Positions 53,956 through 62,736 of a stretch of DNA of 64,000 bases are shown piece after piece. Below the pieces are notes generated by a model that was not told the DNA's origin, made no database searches, and worked only from the letters and a program-made list of their open reading frames with translations. The DNA is taken from assembly GCF_012931985.1 (NCBI RefSeq), contig NZ_JAAFGM010000013.1, positions 1 through 64,000 on the forward strand, in the 5' to 3' direction. Position 1 is the stretch's first letter. Each line of letters begins with the position of its first letter. The stretch comes from Candidatus Roseilinea sp. NK_OTU-006 (GTDB lineage Bacteria; Chloroflexota; Anaerolineae; J036; Brachytrichaceae). Position numbers and translations under genes: made by a program.

Positions 53956-54315
53956 TCAACCGATAGCGCCGCGGGGCGGTTGGCGCGGGACGGCGGGGAT
54001 GAACGGCCGGTTCGCTGCGCCGAGGGGATTTGCTGCGCCGCAACAATGCGTCAACAGGCAAATGCGCGGATCGGGCAATGCCACGCAGCAAATCATGCCG
54101 TGCACACAACAGGCTGAGCTTCCGTGCGCCGAATGGCAATCCGACGCAGCAGCAGGATCAGACTTGTGCTGAAGGTGATCGGTGTGCCATCCGTGGGCAG
54201 CGGCTGAGGCGAGCTGCTCACCGGCGGGTAATCTCCCCGACTGGTTTGACCCGTCAGTCAATAGCGCTGCAGCGGCGATCAACGCTGCAACCAGGCAGAT
54301 CAGATTCTTTCTCAT
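53956..54315 (-). CDS. Small secreted Cys/His-rich protein, unknown function
   Basis: 119 residues with a signal peptide (LICLVAALIAAAALLTDG). A mature part dense in His and Cys follows (GWHTDHLQHK, CHSAHGSSACCVHGMICC, LTHCC). A minus-strand TATAAT lies about 25 bases upstream of the ATG (plus-strand ATTATA near 54338-54343). It may bind copper or mercury, like the neighbouring DUF305 lipoprotein. No family is recognised, and a chance frame is not fully excluded. Confidence 0.5.
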   Translation of the reverse strand: MRKNLICLVAALIAAAALLTDGSNQSGRLPAGEQLASAAAHGWHTDHLQHKSDPAAASDCHSAHGSSACCVHGMICCVALPDPRICLLTHCCGAANPLGAANRPFIPAVPRQPPRGAIG

Positions 54316-54438
54316 CAGGTCGAGGCGACCGAAGAAGGATTATAGCCGCTGCTGGGATCCCCTGGGTGGGTGAAGGCAGTGCCTTCGCCCTAAGATATTC
54401 GCGGCAGTTCTGGATGCCTTATCGAGCTGCGTCCCGCA

Positions 54439-54444
54439 TATAAT
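54439..54444 (+). promoter_or_regulatory. Consensus -10 element upstream of ftsK
   Basis: TATAAT 16 bases before the ftsK ATG. No recognisable -35 at the normal distance, so promoter strength is uncertain. Confidence 0.4.
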
Positions 54445-54460
54445 GTAGAACATCTGTCCG

Positions 54461-57079
54461 ATGAGGAATTTCGCCGATAAGTCCAGCGCAAACAAGAGAA
54501 AGCCCAGGAAGGGCGGCCCGCCCGATCCTGCGCCGTTGCAGTTTGACCTCGACCGCTGGCTCGACGTGTGCGGCATCGTGCTGCTGGCCGCGGCTGCGCT
54601 CACCCTCTTCGGTTTGCTTTCCACGCAACGCAGCCCAATCCTCAACGGCTGGCTGGAGATCGTCGGGCGGCTGTTTGGTTGGGGCGTGTATCTTGCGCCG
54701 GCCATCCTGGCGGCGCTCGGCATCTATCTTCTCGTCCGGCGTTTCGGCGATCGCTTCCCGCGCCTCCGGCCCGAGCGCCTGGGGGGCGCGGTGCTGGCCT
54801 ATCTCACCGCTCTGGCGACCCTGCACGGCCTGGCGATGATCGCCGCCGAAGGGGCGGACGGCGCGGCCATCGGCGCCGCATCGCAGGGCGGCGGTGAGCT
54901 GGGCTGGCTCATCCTCAGCTTGTTCACCGGACTGCTGGGCAACATCGGCGCCGGCTTCATGATCGTCGTGGCCTGGATTGCGGCTGTGATGTTGATCGCG
55001 AACGTCTCCCCCGCTCAGCTCCTCCAGGCGGCGCGGCAGGTCTTCGCTGCGCCAAAGCGCGACCCAGCGGCGACCGAAGTCGCCCGCGTCCCCGGCGCGC
55101 CCACCGACGACATCATCGAGCCGGATTACGGCCGGGATGGCCGGCTAATCATTCGCGGGCCGAAATCGCGCAGCGCGCAACACTGGCGACCACGCGAGAC
55201 GAAAGGCGATGCGACACCCACCACGCTACCGGATGCCGATCTGCCCCCTGCGCGTGCGATTAGCGAGACGCCGCACAGCGCGGAGCCGGCCGCAACTCTG
55301 AAGATCAACACGCCGGTATCGCGCGGACAGACCAACCGCATCCCACCGCCGCGCATCATCGGCGCGCCCGACACAGCAGCTCCCTCGGCCACGCCGAGCA
55401 AGGCCGAGCCGGCGCCACAGCAACAACCGCCCCCCGCGGCAGCTCCGGCGGCTGCGGCCTCTGCAATCTATCCCGTGCCGCGGGACTGGACGCTGCCTAA
55501 AGTAGAAGATGTGCTTGCGCCGGGCAGCGACTCGGCCATGCAAGAGGCCGACATCCGACAGCGCGCGGCGCTGATCGAGGATACGCTGCGCGCGTTCGGC
55601 GTGCCGGCCCGCGTGGTTGAAGTCAACCGCGGGCCGACCATCACCCAATTCGGCGTCGAGCCGGGCTTCAACGAGCTGAAGGGCGGCAAGCAGGTGAAGG
55701 TCAAGGTCAGCCGCATCGCGGCGCTGGCCGACGATCTGGCGCTGGCGTTGGCGGCGCCGCGCATCCGCATCGAGGCGCCGATCCCCGGCCGCGCCCTGGT
55801 CGGCATCGAGGTGCCTAACAGCGAGACGGCGCTGGTGGCCCTGCGCGATGTGATGGAAAGCGAAGAGTTCGAGGCGCTGTGCCGCAAGACGCGCCTGCCG
55901 CTGGCGCTGGGACAAGACGTGAGCGGAAGGCCGGTAGTCGCTGACCTGACCAGCATGCCGCATCTGCTGATTGCCGGCACGACCGGCTCCGGCAAGAGTG
56001 TATGTGTGAACGCCATCATCGTCACCTTGCTATGTGTGAACTCGCCGGAGGACCTGCGCCTGTTGATGATTGACCCCAAGCGCGTCGAGCTGACCGGCTA
56101 CAACGGCATCCCCCACCTCATTGCACCGGTGGTGGTGGACCTGGAGAAGACGACGGCGGCGCTGCAGTGGGTCACCCGCGAGATGGACCGGCGCTACCGC
56201 TTGTTTGCCAAACGCGGCGCGCGCAACATCGTGGAGTTCAACGCGCACGTCGCGGCCCAAGCCTCGGCTCCCTCTGCCGCGCCAGGGCAAGCGGGGTTTG
56301 GAAAGCTCGACGATGAACTGCACAAGCTGCCTTACATCGTCGTTGTGATTGATGAGCTGGCCGACTTGATGATGATGGCGCCGGACGAGACGGAGAAGAT
56401 CATCTGCCGGCTGGCTCAGATGGCGCGTGCAACCGGTATCCACCTGATCCTGGCCACGCAGCGGCCCAGCGTGGATGTCGTCACCGGCCTGATCAAGGCC
56501 AACTTCCCGGCGCGCATCGCCTTCACGGTAGCGACCAGCGTGGACTCGCGGGTCATCCTCGACAGCCCAGGCGCAGAGAAGTTGCTGGGGCGCGGCGACA
56601 TGCTGGTGGTGACGCCGGAGCAGCCCGCGCCGATGCGCGCGCAGGGCTGCTTCCTCGGCCCCGCAGAGATCGAACGCGTGGTGCGCCACTGGCGCGCGCA
56701 GTTGGGTGACGCATCATCGCCGAACGCAGCCGGCGCGCTCGATCAAGCAACCGCCGCCCCGCCGGAGGAAGCCACGCCTCCCTCCGACCTGTTCGGCACG
56801 CCGCCCACCTGGGAGGAGGCCCGGGCGCTGAGCGAGGCGGCCCGCGAAGTGAACGCCGGCAGCAAAGACGACAAGCTCTTCAACGAGGCAGTGGCCACAG
56901 TGCGGCTGCAAGGCAAGGCCTCGATCTCGCTGTTGCAACGGCGACTGCGCATCGGCTATACCCGCGCCGCCCGACTGATCGAGGAGATGGAAGAACGCGG
57001 CATCGTCGGCCCGGCAGTGCCGGGACAACAGTACCGCGAAGTGCTGAACTCTCCGCTAAGCGGGACAGACGAAGCATAG
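54461..57079 (+). CDS. ftsK: DNA translocase FtsK/SpoIIIE
   Basis: 872 residues. Four N-terminal membrane helices (within about 30-190) are followed by a Pro/Ala-rich linker to about residue 330. The alpha-beta motor has Walker A GTTGSGKS (Lys512) and Walker B IVVVIDELADLMMM. The C-terminal winged-helix gamma domain is DKLFNEAVATVRLQGKASIS ... RLIEEMEERGIVGP. It pumps DNA through the division septum and activates dimer resolution. No frameshift or truncation. Confidence 0.96.
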   Translation: MRNFADKSSANKRKPRKGGPPDPAPLQFDLDRWLDVCGIVLLAAAALTLFGLLSTQRSPILNGWLEIVGRLFGWGVYLAPAILAALGIYLLVRRFGDRFPRLRPERLGGAVLAYLTALATLHGLAMIAAEGADGAAIGAASQGGGELGWLILSLFTGLLGNIGAGFMIVVAWIAAVMLIANVSPAQLLQAARQVFAAPKRDPAATEVARVPGAPTDDIIEPDYGRDGRLIIRGPKSRSAQHWRPRETKGDATPTTLPDADLPPARAISETPHSAEPAATLKINTPVSRGQTNRIPPPRIIGAPDTAAPSATPSKAEPAPQQQPPPAAAPAAAASAIYPVPRDWTLPKVEDVLAPGSDSAMQEADIRQRAALIEDTLRAFGVPARVVEVNRGPTITQFGVEPGFNELKGGKQVKVKVSRIAALADDLALALAAPRIRIEAPIPGRALVGIEVPNSETALVALRDVMESEEFEALCRKTRLPLALGQDVSGRPVVADLTSMPHLLIAGTTGSGKSVCVNAIIVTLLCVNSPEDLRLLMIDPKRVELTGYNGIPHLIAPVVVDLEKTTAALQWVTREMDRRYRLFAKRGARNIVEFNAHVAAQASAPSAAPGQAGFGKLDDELHKLPYIVVVIDELADLMMMAPDETEKIICRLAQMARATGIHLILATQRPSVDVVTGLIKANFPARIAFTVATSVDSRVILDSPGAEKLLGRGDMLVVTPEQPAPMRAQGCFLGPAEIERVVRHWRAQLGDASSPNAAGALDQATAAPPEEATPPSDLFGTPPTWEEARALSEAAREVNAGSKDDKLFNEAVATVRLQGKASISLLQRRLRIGYTRAARLIEEMEERGIVGPAVPGQQYREVLNSPLSGTDEA

Positions 57080-57100
57080 CCCCAGCCGGCCTCCTCTACA

Positions 57101-57766
57101 ATGGCGCACATGCTCGATATCGAACTGCACTGCCACACGCGCTATTCGCCGGACAGCCTGGTGAAGCTGCCCGACCTGATCGAACAAGCCCGCAAGGTCG
57201 GCATTCATCGCCTGGCCATCACCGACCACAGCGAGATCGAGGGCGCGTTGCTGGCCAAGCAAATGGCGCCAGACCTGATCATCGTCGGCGAGGAGGCGAT
57301 GACCGCCGAGGGCGAGTTGCTGTGCCTCTTCATCCACGAGCTGATCCCCGACGGCCTAACCCTGAAAGAAGCGATTGACCGGGTGCACGCGCAAGGCGGC
57401 ATCTGTGGCCCGTCGCATCCGCTCGATCCACGACGCTTCGGCATCGGCATGGAGAACCTGTTGGAATACGCTTCGGCGTTCGACTTCGTGGAGACGTTCA
57501 ACGCGCGCATACGCGACGCCAGCAAGAACGACGAGGCAGATGCGGTGGCGCAGCAGTTAGGTTTGCCGCGGGTGTGCGCCAGCGACGCGCACACGCTGCA
57601 GGAGGTCGGCATCAGCCGCATGCGCATCCGCGAGTACACCACGCCGCAGGACTTCGTCGCGGCCCTGCGCGACGCCGAGCGTCTCCCCAACTACAGCTCG
57701 CCGATGGTCAACCTCGGCTCGCGCCTGGCGGCAATCGCACACGACCTGGGATTTGACCGGCCGTGA
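57101..57766 (+). CDS. PHP-domain metal-dependent phosphoesterase
   Basis: 221 residues. The PHP metal-binding motifs are complete: ELHCHTRYSPDS (HxH), ITDHSE, PSHPLD and ASDAHTLQEVG. Single-domain PHP proteins hydrolyse nucleoside or sugar phosphates, for example 3',5'-bisphosphates; the substrate here is unknown. It starts 21 bases after ftsK and may be co-transcribed. Confidence 0.88.
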   Translation: MAHMLDIELHCHTRYSPDSLVKLPDLIEQARKVGIHRLAITDHSEIEGALLAKQMAPDLIIVGEEAMTAEGELLCLFIHELIPDGLTLKEAIDRVHAQGGICGPSHPLDPRRFGIGMENLLEYASAFDFVETFNARIRDASKNDEADAVAQQLGLPRVCASDAHTLQEVGISRMRIREYTTPQDFVAALRDAERLPNYSSPMVNLGSRLAAIAHDLGFDRP

Positions 57767-57903
57767 AAGCGTCCCCGCCGACCGACACCTCCGCCTCGGC
57801 GTGCACAGCCTCCCTTCCGCCTCGTCGGCCGTGATGCGCGCCGTTGCATCTGCAACTTGGGTGTGTTGCTCCTGTCGGCAGCACGCTTTGCGCGCCCCGG
57901 CGC

Positions 57904-58686
57904 TCACACCCGCTGCACGAAGCTGAGCGGCCCGAGCCACCCCAGCGCCTGGAGCGCCAGGATGATCGCGGCAGCGGCAGCCCACAGCAGCAGCGCCAGG
58001 CCGACATCGGCCCAGTCAAGCGTGACGCGCCGCAGGTAGGTGCGCTGTGGGTAGGCGCCAAAGGCGCGTCCGTCCATAGCCAGTGCGGCGCGCTCGGCGC
58101 GACGGATGGCCGAGGCCAACAGCGGCACCAGCGCACGGCGCGCCTGCGCCAGCTCACCCACCACGCCCGACCGGGCTAGGCCGCGCACGCGGTGGGCCGC
58201 GCGGATCTGCGCCAGCTCATCGCGGAGCAACGGCGCAAAGCGCAGCGCTGCCAGCGCGGCATACCCCACGCGATGCGGCACCCGCGCCTGTTGCACCAGC
58301 GCGCGCACAAAGTCATCCACCGGCGTGGTCAGGCTGAAGATCAACGAAAGGCTCACCAGCGCCAGGACGCGCGCCATGGCGACCAACCCAAAGCGCAGCG
58401 CGCCGGCGTAGATCACCAGGTCGCCGATGCGCGCGATCGCCGGCGTGTGCATCACCAGCTCGCGCCGAACGATGAGGGGATACAGCATCAGGAAGCCCAG
58501 CGCCACCAGCGCCAGCGGGATGAGTGCGCCCAGGATGCGCTTCGGCGCAACGCCGCCGACCAGCAGGGTGAACAACGCCAGGCCGGTCAGCGCCAGTGGC
58601 AAATAGACATCGCCGGCCAGCGCTGCGATGGCCATGAGCGGCGTCACAGCGACGATCTTGCTCAATGGGTTGCGCCGCTCAAGCAT
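57904..58686 (-). CDS. ECF transporter transmembrane (T) component
   Basis: A 260-residue EcfT-type protein with about five membrane segments and the conserved coupling helix signature near the C-terminal third (RRAERAALAMDGRAFG). It overlaps the ATPase gene by eight bases. With the upstream double ATPase and S component it makes a complete vitamin importer of YkoEDC-like order. Confidence 0.9.
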   Translation of the reverse strand: MLERRNPLSKIVAVTPLMAIAALAGDVYLPLALTGLALFTLLVGGVAPKRILGALIPLALVALGFLMLYPLIVRRELVMHTPAIARIGDLVIYAGALRFGLVAMARVLALVSLSLIFSLTTPVDDFVRALVQQARVPHRVGYAALAALRFAPLLRDELAQIRAAHRVRGLARSGVVGELAQARRALVPLLASAIRRAERAALAMDGRAFGAYPQRTYLRRVTLDWADVGLALLLWAAAAAIILALQALGWLGPLSFVQRV

Positions 58687-60373
58687 AGGCAGGGGTTTGG
58701 GCCAACTTGGCGAAGGCCTCGACGGTCAGCGGAAGCGGGCGCAGCCCCAAACGCATCCCCAATTCGCCGATCGGCGGCAGGAGGAGTTGTGCGCGACGCA
58801 ACACATCGGCGTCGGCGAAGATGGATTCAGGCGCGCCCTGGGCCAACACGCGCCCCTGGTGCATCACCAAAACGTGTTGGGCGTGCGCCGCCAGCGCCAT
58901 GTCGTGAGTGATCACGCCAATCGTCCGCCCCTCGGCGCGCAGCGATGCTAACAACGCCTGAATCGCCTGAGCATTCTGCTGGTCTTGGCCGAAGGTGGGT
59001 TCGTCGAAGAGCAGGATGGGCTGATCGGTGATGAGCAGCGTAGCCACGCTCAGCCGGCGCTTCTCGCCATGGCTCAGCGTGAACGGATTCGCATTGGCGT
59101 AGCGCGCCAAAGCGAAGCGTTCTAACAATTCGTCCACCCGTTGCTCGCGCCGCCCGGCGTCCAGCCCAGCAGCGCGCGCGCTCAGGCGCAGCTCGTCGCG
59201 CACCGTGGCAGCGACGAATTGATGCTCTGGGTTTTGAAACACCAGTCCCACGGCGCGCGACCAATCGCGCGCGCTCAGACGGCGGGCGTCGCGGCCGCGG
59301 ATGACCAGCGCCCCTTCGCGCAGCGGCAGCAGGCCGGCCAACAGACGCGCCAGCGTGCTCTTGCCGGCCCCGTTGGAGCCAATCACCGCCCACAGGCTGC
59401 CCTCTGGCGCAGCAAAGCTCACCTCGCGCAGCGCCTCGCGCGCGCCGTAGCGATAAGTGAGCGCGTGGGCTTCGATAGCGGCCGGCCCATTTGCCGCGCG
59501 AAATTCGGGCTGATGGCCGTTGCCTATGGGGTGAAAGGCCGAGCCGACGTAGGCGCGCAAGGCCAGCTCGGCCTGCTCCAGCGTCACCGGCAACGGTCGC
59601 AGGCCCAGCCGCGCACCGAGCAGGGTGACTTGCGGCAGCCAAACGCCTAGCGCGCGCAGGTCGTCGAAGTGCGCGTTGAACACCGCGTGCGGCGCGCCAT
59701 CGGCGATCAGTTCGCCCCGCGCGCCGAGCACGACCACGCGGTCAATCATCGGCATCAGCTCGTCCAGCCGGTGCTCAATCAGGATGAGGGTATGATCGCC
59801 GCCCTGCTTGAGCGCAGCAATCGCTGCGAACACTTCGCGCACGCCTTGCGGGTCGAGGTGGGCAGTGGGTTCGTCAAAGACAATGACGCGCGGGCGCAGG
59901 GCCAGCAGGGAAGCCAAGGCCACGCGCTGTTTCTGGCCACCGCTGAGCTGCCAGGCCGAAGCGCCCTCCCAACCGGCCATGCCTACCGCCGCCAGCGCTT
60001 CGCCGACGCGCCGACGGATCTCCTCCGGCGGAAGACACAGGTTCTCTGGACCAAAGGCGACTTCGTCGGCCACATTCCACATCACGCACTGCGCCTCAGG
60101 GTCCTGGAAGACGATGCCCACCTGCGGGGCCAACGACGACGGCGGCGTGGCGCGCGTGTCGCAGCCGTTGACCATCACGCGGCCGGAGAACGTCGCCACG
60201 TCCTGGCTGTGCGGGATCAGCCCGTTGAGCGTGAGGGCCAGCGTGCTCTTGCCGCAGCCGCTCGGGCCGAGCAGCAGCGTGGTCTCGCCAGGGTGAAGCG
60301 TAAGCGAAAGGTCGGCGAGCGCCGGCTGTCTGCGCCCAACGTAGCGCACGGTGAGATGCTCCAGCGCGATCAT
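58679..60373 (-). CDS. ECF transporter ATPase, two fused ATP-binding domains
   Basis: 564 residues holding two ABC ATPase domains. Domain 1 has Walker A GPSGCGKSTLAL, signature LSGGQKQRVALAS and Walker B VIVFDEPTAHLD. Domain 2 has Walker A GSNGAGKSTLAR, the altered signature LSHGEKRRLSVAT and Walker B ILLFDEPTFGQD. The fusion matches YkoD-type ATPases, replacing the usual EcfA1/EcfA2 pair. Confidence 0.94.
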   Translation of the reverse strand: MIALEHLTVRYVGRRQPALADLSLTLHPGETTLLLGPSGCGKSTLALTLNGLIPHSQDVATFSGRVMVNGCDTRATPPSSLAPQVGIVFQDPEAQCVMWNVADEVAFGPENLCLPPEEIRRRVGEALAAVGMAGWEGASAWQLSGGQKQRVALASLLALRPRVIVFDEPTAHLDPQGVREVFAAIAALKQGGDHTLILIEHRLDELMPMIDRVVVLGARGELIADGAPHAVFNAHFDDLRALGVWLPQVTLLGARLGLRPLPVTLEQAELALRAYVGSAFHPIGNGHQPEFRAANGPAAIEAHALTYRYGAREALREVSFAAPEGSLWAVIGSNGAGKSTLARLLAGLLPLREGALVIRGRDARRLSARDWSRAVGLVFQNPEHQFVAATVRDELRLSARAAGLDAGRREQRVDELLERFALARYANANPFTLSHGEKRRLSVATLLITDQPILLFDEPTFGQDQQNAQAIQALLASLRAEGRTIGVITHDMALAAHAQHVLVMHQGRVLAQGAPESIFADADVLRRAQLLLPPIGELGMRLGLRPLPLTVEAFAKLAQTPAYA

Positions 60374-60379
60374 CGTCGC

Positions 60380-60751
60380 TCAGCGCCCAAAGATGATCTG
60401 CAGGTCGCTCCAGGCGAGGATGCCGATGATCACCGTCATGCCCGCGGCCAGCCCCAGGTAACGCCAGCGCCAACTCGTGTGCCACAGTCGGCGCACATTC
60501 AGCGCGATGGTGATCAGGGCTACGGCGTCTACCACCAGCGCGATGGTCGCGGAGAGCGTACTGGCCAGGCCGACCAGCGGCAGTAGGAACGGCAGCGCGA
60601 TGTAGCGCAGCGTGCAGCGCAGCGCCACAAACGCCAGGGAGCCGCCGAACAGCCGGTCGCCGGCGCGCACCTGCGCCTCCGGCGGTAATACGGGGCATTC
60701 GGCCGACGCAGGCGGGACGGGGGCAGAGGAATCAGGCGTCGCGCGCGTCAT
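60380..60751 (-). CDS. Small membrane protein in the ECF operon
   Basis: 123 residues: a Pro-rich cytosolic N-terminus, then three hydrophobic segments (IALPFLLPLVGLASTLSAT, ALVVDAVALITIALNV, LGLAAGMTVIIGILAW). Its start overlaps the S-component stop (ATGA) and its stop is six bases from the ATPase start, so it is part of the operon. Unknown function; perhaps an accessory subunit. Confidence 0.65.
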   Translation of the reverse strand: MTRATPDSSAPVPPASAECPVLPPEAQVRAGDRLFGGSLAFVALRCTLRYIALPFLLPLVGLASTLSATIALVVDAVALITIALNVRRLWHTSWRWRYLGLAAGMTVIIGILAWSDLQIIFGR

Positions 60752-61344
60752 TGCGCCTCCATCTGTTCGCGGCCCAGGGCCGTATTGGCCAGCACGCCGG
60801 TGCGCTGCACCGCGTTAGCCAGCGCATAGCCGGCCAACGCCGCCACAACGAACGCGCCCACCGAAAGCGCCGTCGCCAGCACCACCAACGCCGGCGTGAG
60901 CGGCGTGCTGCGCAAGCTGCTGGCCAGCACCGAGCCAAACTCGATCAGGCCAGCCAGCGCGCCCGTCGCCATCAGGCGCGGCAGCCCAAAATCGCGGTAG
61001 CGCGTTACGATCCAAGTCGCCAGCTCACCGATGGCGCCGGTCAGCCCGCCGATGCCCAGCACCAGCAAGCCGTAGGGGGTGAACGGGATGGCCACCAGGC
61101 CGCTCACGACGCACACCAGCAACACCGCACCCGGTTTGCGCAGCACGTAAGCCGCAAACGCGGCCGGCAGGAAGAACAACCCCGTCGCAGCCGATCGGGC
61201 GAAGATGCCCAGGCCGAGCACGGCTGCATACAGATAGGTGGATGAGACGACAGCGATGCCAAACACTACGGCGATCACCATTGCCGTCAGCAACTCGCGC
61301 GTGGTCCATAGGGGACGCTTCAGCACACTGGCTTGTCGTTCCAT
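60748..61344 (-). CDS. ECF transporter substrate-binding (S) component, YkoE-like
   Basis: About 198 residues from Met 61344, which has GAGAGG 12 bases before it; an earlier Met at 61365 lacks a ribosome site. Five to six membrane helices with WTTRELLTAMVIAVVFGIAV at the start and SGLVAIPFTPYGLLVLGIGG in the middle suit the YkoE group (thiamine precursor), while cobalamin or another vitamin is possible. It is the first gene of the transporter operon. Confidence 0.75.
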   Translation of the reverse strand: MERQASVLKRPLWTTRELLTAMVIAVVFGIAVVSSTYLYAAVLGLGIFARSAATGLFFLPAAFAAYVLRKPGAVLLVCVVSGLVAIPFTPYGLLVLGIGGLTGAIGELATWIVTRYRDFGLPRLMATGALAGLIEFGSVLASSLRSTPLTPALVVLATALSVGAFVVAALAGYALANAVQRTGVLANTALGREQMEAQ

Positions 61345-61769
61345 AGCAATGCCCAAACCTCTCATCGAATGCTAAGATTTATTAAGGTTTGTGCTATTTT
61401 ACACAGACATTTCGTCCGTTAGGGGGATAGGAATCGGCTCTCATCCACCTCTCATGACAGGCAGCACGCGGCAGAGCGACCCACACTGATTGCCTTTGGA
61501 ATAGTCGCTTATTCTCGATGAGGCGCCTTTCAAGGCTTCACACATCTAACCCCGCCGCGTAGCCGGGGAGCAGTTGCGGCCGCCGGGCAGGGCTAATTTC
61601 CACCTGAGTTGACGCCGGGGACCGGCGCCCTCTGCCGACCGGTGCACCGGGCGGCCACGCTAAGCAGCGCATCGCGCGCGCCCGCGATGACGATGGACGG
61701 ACGCATCGCATCGCGTAGTTGCGTCAACGCAGCGAAGACCGATTGCAAATTCTAGGGAGAATAGAGGCG
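61345..61769 (-). other. Long, GC-rich leader region of the ECF operon, possibly a riboswitch
   Basis: About 425 non-coding bases precede the S-component gene. On the minus strand, around 61570-61605, the leader reads GGTGGAAATT, then CCCTGCCCGG, then CCGCAACTG. That resembles the core of cobalamin riboswitches (GGUGAAAAUCC...CCCCGCAACUGU), but the upstream AAGGGAA and the downstream B12-box are not evident. A small hairpin lies at about 61400-61420. No TPP-riboswitch core (CUGAGA / CUGAUC) is seen. Confidence 0.3.
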
Positions 61770-61804
61770 CGTGGGCCTCGCCGACGAAACTGGCGAGGCC
61801 CACG
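61770..61804 (-). terminator. Stem-loop terminator after the YceI gene
   Basis: A perfect 13-base inverted repeat (61770-61782 and 61792-61804, core GTGGGCCTCGCC) with a nine-base loop, 16 bases beyond the YceI stop. The following minus-strand sequence has only a weak T-rich run. Confidence 0.7.
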
Positions 61805-61819
61805 TTGCTCGGTCATGCG

Positions 61820-62605
61820 TCACCGGCGCGTCGCCACGAACTTCAACGTCAGCGTCACCACCTCCGACACGTTCGCCACAATCGGCACAGAGGGGATGGT
61901 GAGACCAAAGTCGCGATGGGCGACAACTGCTTGCGCCTCGCCGCTGAGCTGCGTCTCATCGCCCGTCACGGAAGCATCAAAGGTCACCGGCTTCGTGACA
62001 TCCCGGATCGTCAAGTTGCCCACCACCTTAAAGTTCAACACGTCGCCGGGCTTCGCCGACGCCGGCAGCCCCTCGATGGCCGTTGGCTCGAAGGCGATCT
62101 TGGGATATTGGCCGGTCTGCAGAATGAAGCGGTGGATGGCACCGTTGCGGCGCTCGTTATCCGTCTTGAAGTCCGTCGCGTCTATCTCCAGCTTGCCGAT
62201 CTTGGAGTTGGACGGGTTGCCCCAGTCCACGGTGATCGAGCCGGCGACCTTGGGCGTTACGCCGACGACGACCGTAGGCGCGCCCATCAGTAATTCGTTG
62301 AGCGCGAAGCTGGCTTCCGATCCACTCTCGCTGATTTGATATTCCACAACCTGCGCGGCGGGAGCCTCTGCCGTCGGCGCCTCGGCAGGCGCAGGCGCCT
62401 CCGTCGGAGCGGGCGCTTGAGTCGGGGCCGGCGCTTCGGTGGATGTCGGCGCCTGAGTGGGGGCCGGCGCTTCGGTGGATGCCGGCGCCTGAGTGGGGGC
62501 AGGTGCTTCGGTAGGCGCAACCGTCGGGGCTGGCGCAGTGCTGCACGCGGCAACCAGAAGCGCCAGAGCAGTGAACAATGTAGTAAGGGTAGTTAGCGAT
62601 CTCAT
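61820..62605 (-). CDS. YceI-family lipoprotein
   Basis: 261 residues with a strong AGGAGG ribosome site. The lipobox ends at Cys21 (LVAAC), followed by a ~60-residue Ala/Pro/Thr/Glu linker of 12-residue repeats (APTQAPASTEAP). The C-terminal ~170 residues are a YceI lipocalin-like barrel (GSITVDWGNPSNSKIGKLEI, GNLTIRDVTKPVTFDASVTG, VAHRDFGLTIP). YceI proteins bind polyisoprenoid or amide lipids in the periplasm. It is transcribed as a single gene between two operons. Confidence 0.93.
   Translation of the reverse strand: MRSLTTLTTLFTALALLVAACSTAPAPTVAPTEAPAPTQAPASTEAPAPTQAPTSTEAPAPTQAPAPTEAPAPAEAPTAEAPAAQVVEYQISESGSEASFALNELLMGAPTVVVGVTPKVAGSITVDWGNPSNSKIGKLEIDATDFKTDNERRNGAIHRFILQTGQYPKIAFEPTAIEGLPASAKPGDVLNFKVVGNLTIRDVTKPVTFDASVTGDETQLSGEAQAVVAHRDFGLTIPSVPIVANVSEVVTLTLKFVATRR
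62424..62519. repeat. 36-base tandem repeats encoding the YceI linker
   Basis: Two nearly identical 36-base units (62424-62459, 62460-62495) and a partial third encode the APTQAP(A/T)STEAP linker. This is a coding minisatellite that can change length in frame. Confidence 0.8.
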
Positions 62606-62736
62606 GGATTTGTCCTCCTAACAGTCCCCGATTAAATTAACGCCTCACGTGAAATTCTGCCCAAACACCGCTGAGAAGCGGCTTAAAACAGCGATGCGGC
62701 AGCGCCGTTGCCGGACGCGGTGAAGCGCGCCGCAGG

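Noticed and set aside
61345-61769. TPP riboswitch ahead of the YkoE-like transporter
   Set aside because: The conserved CUGAGA and CUGAUC...GCGUAGGGA segments of TPP riboswitches are not present on the correct strand.
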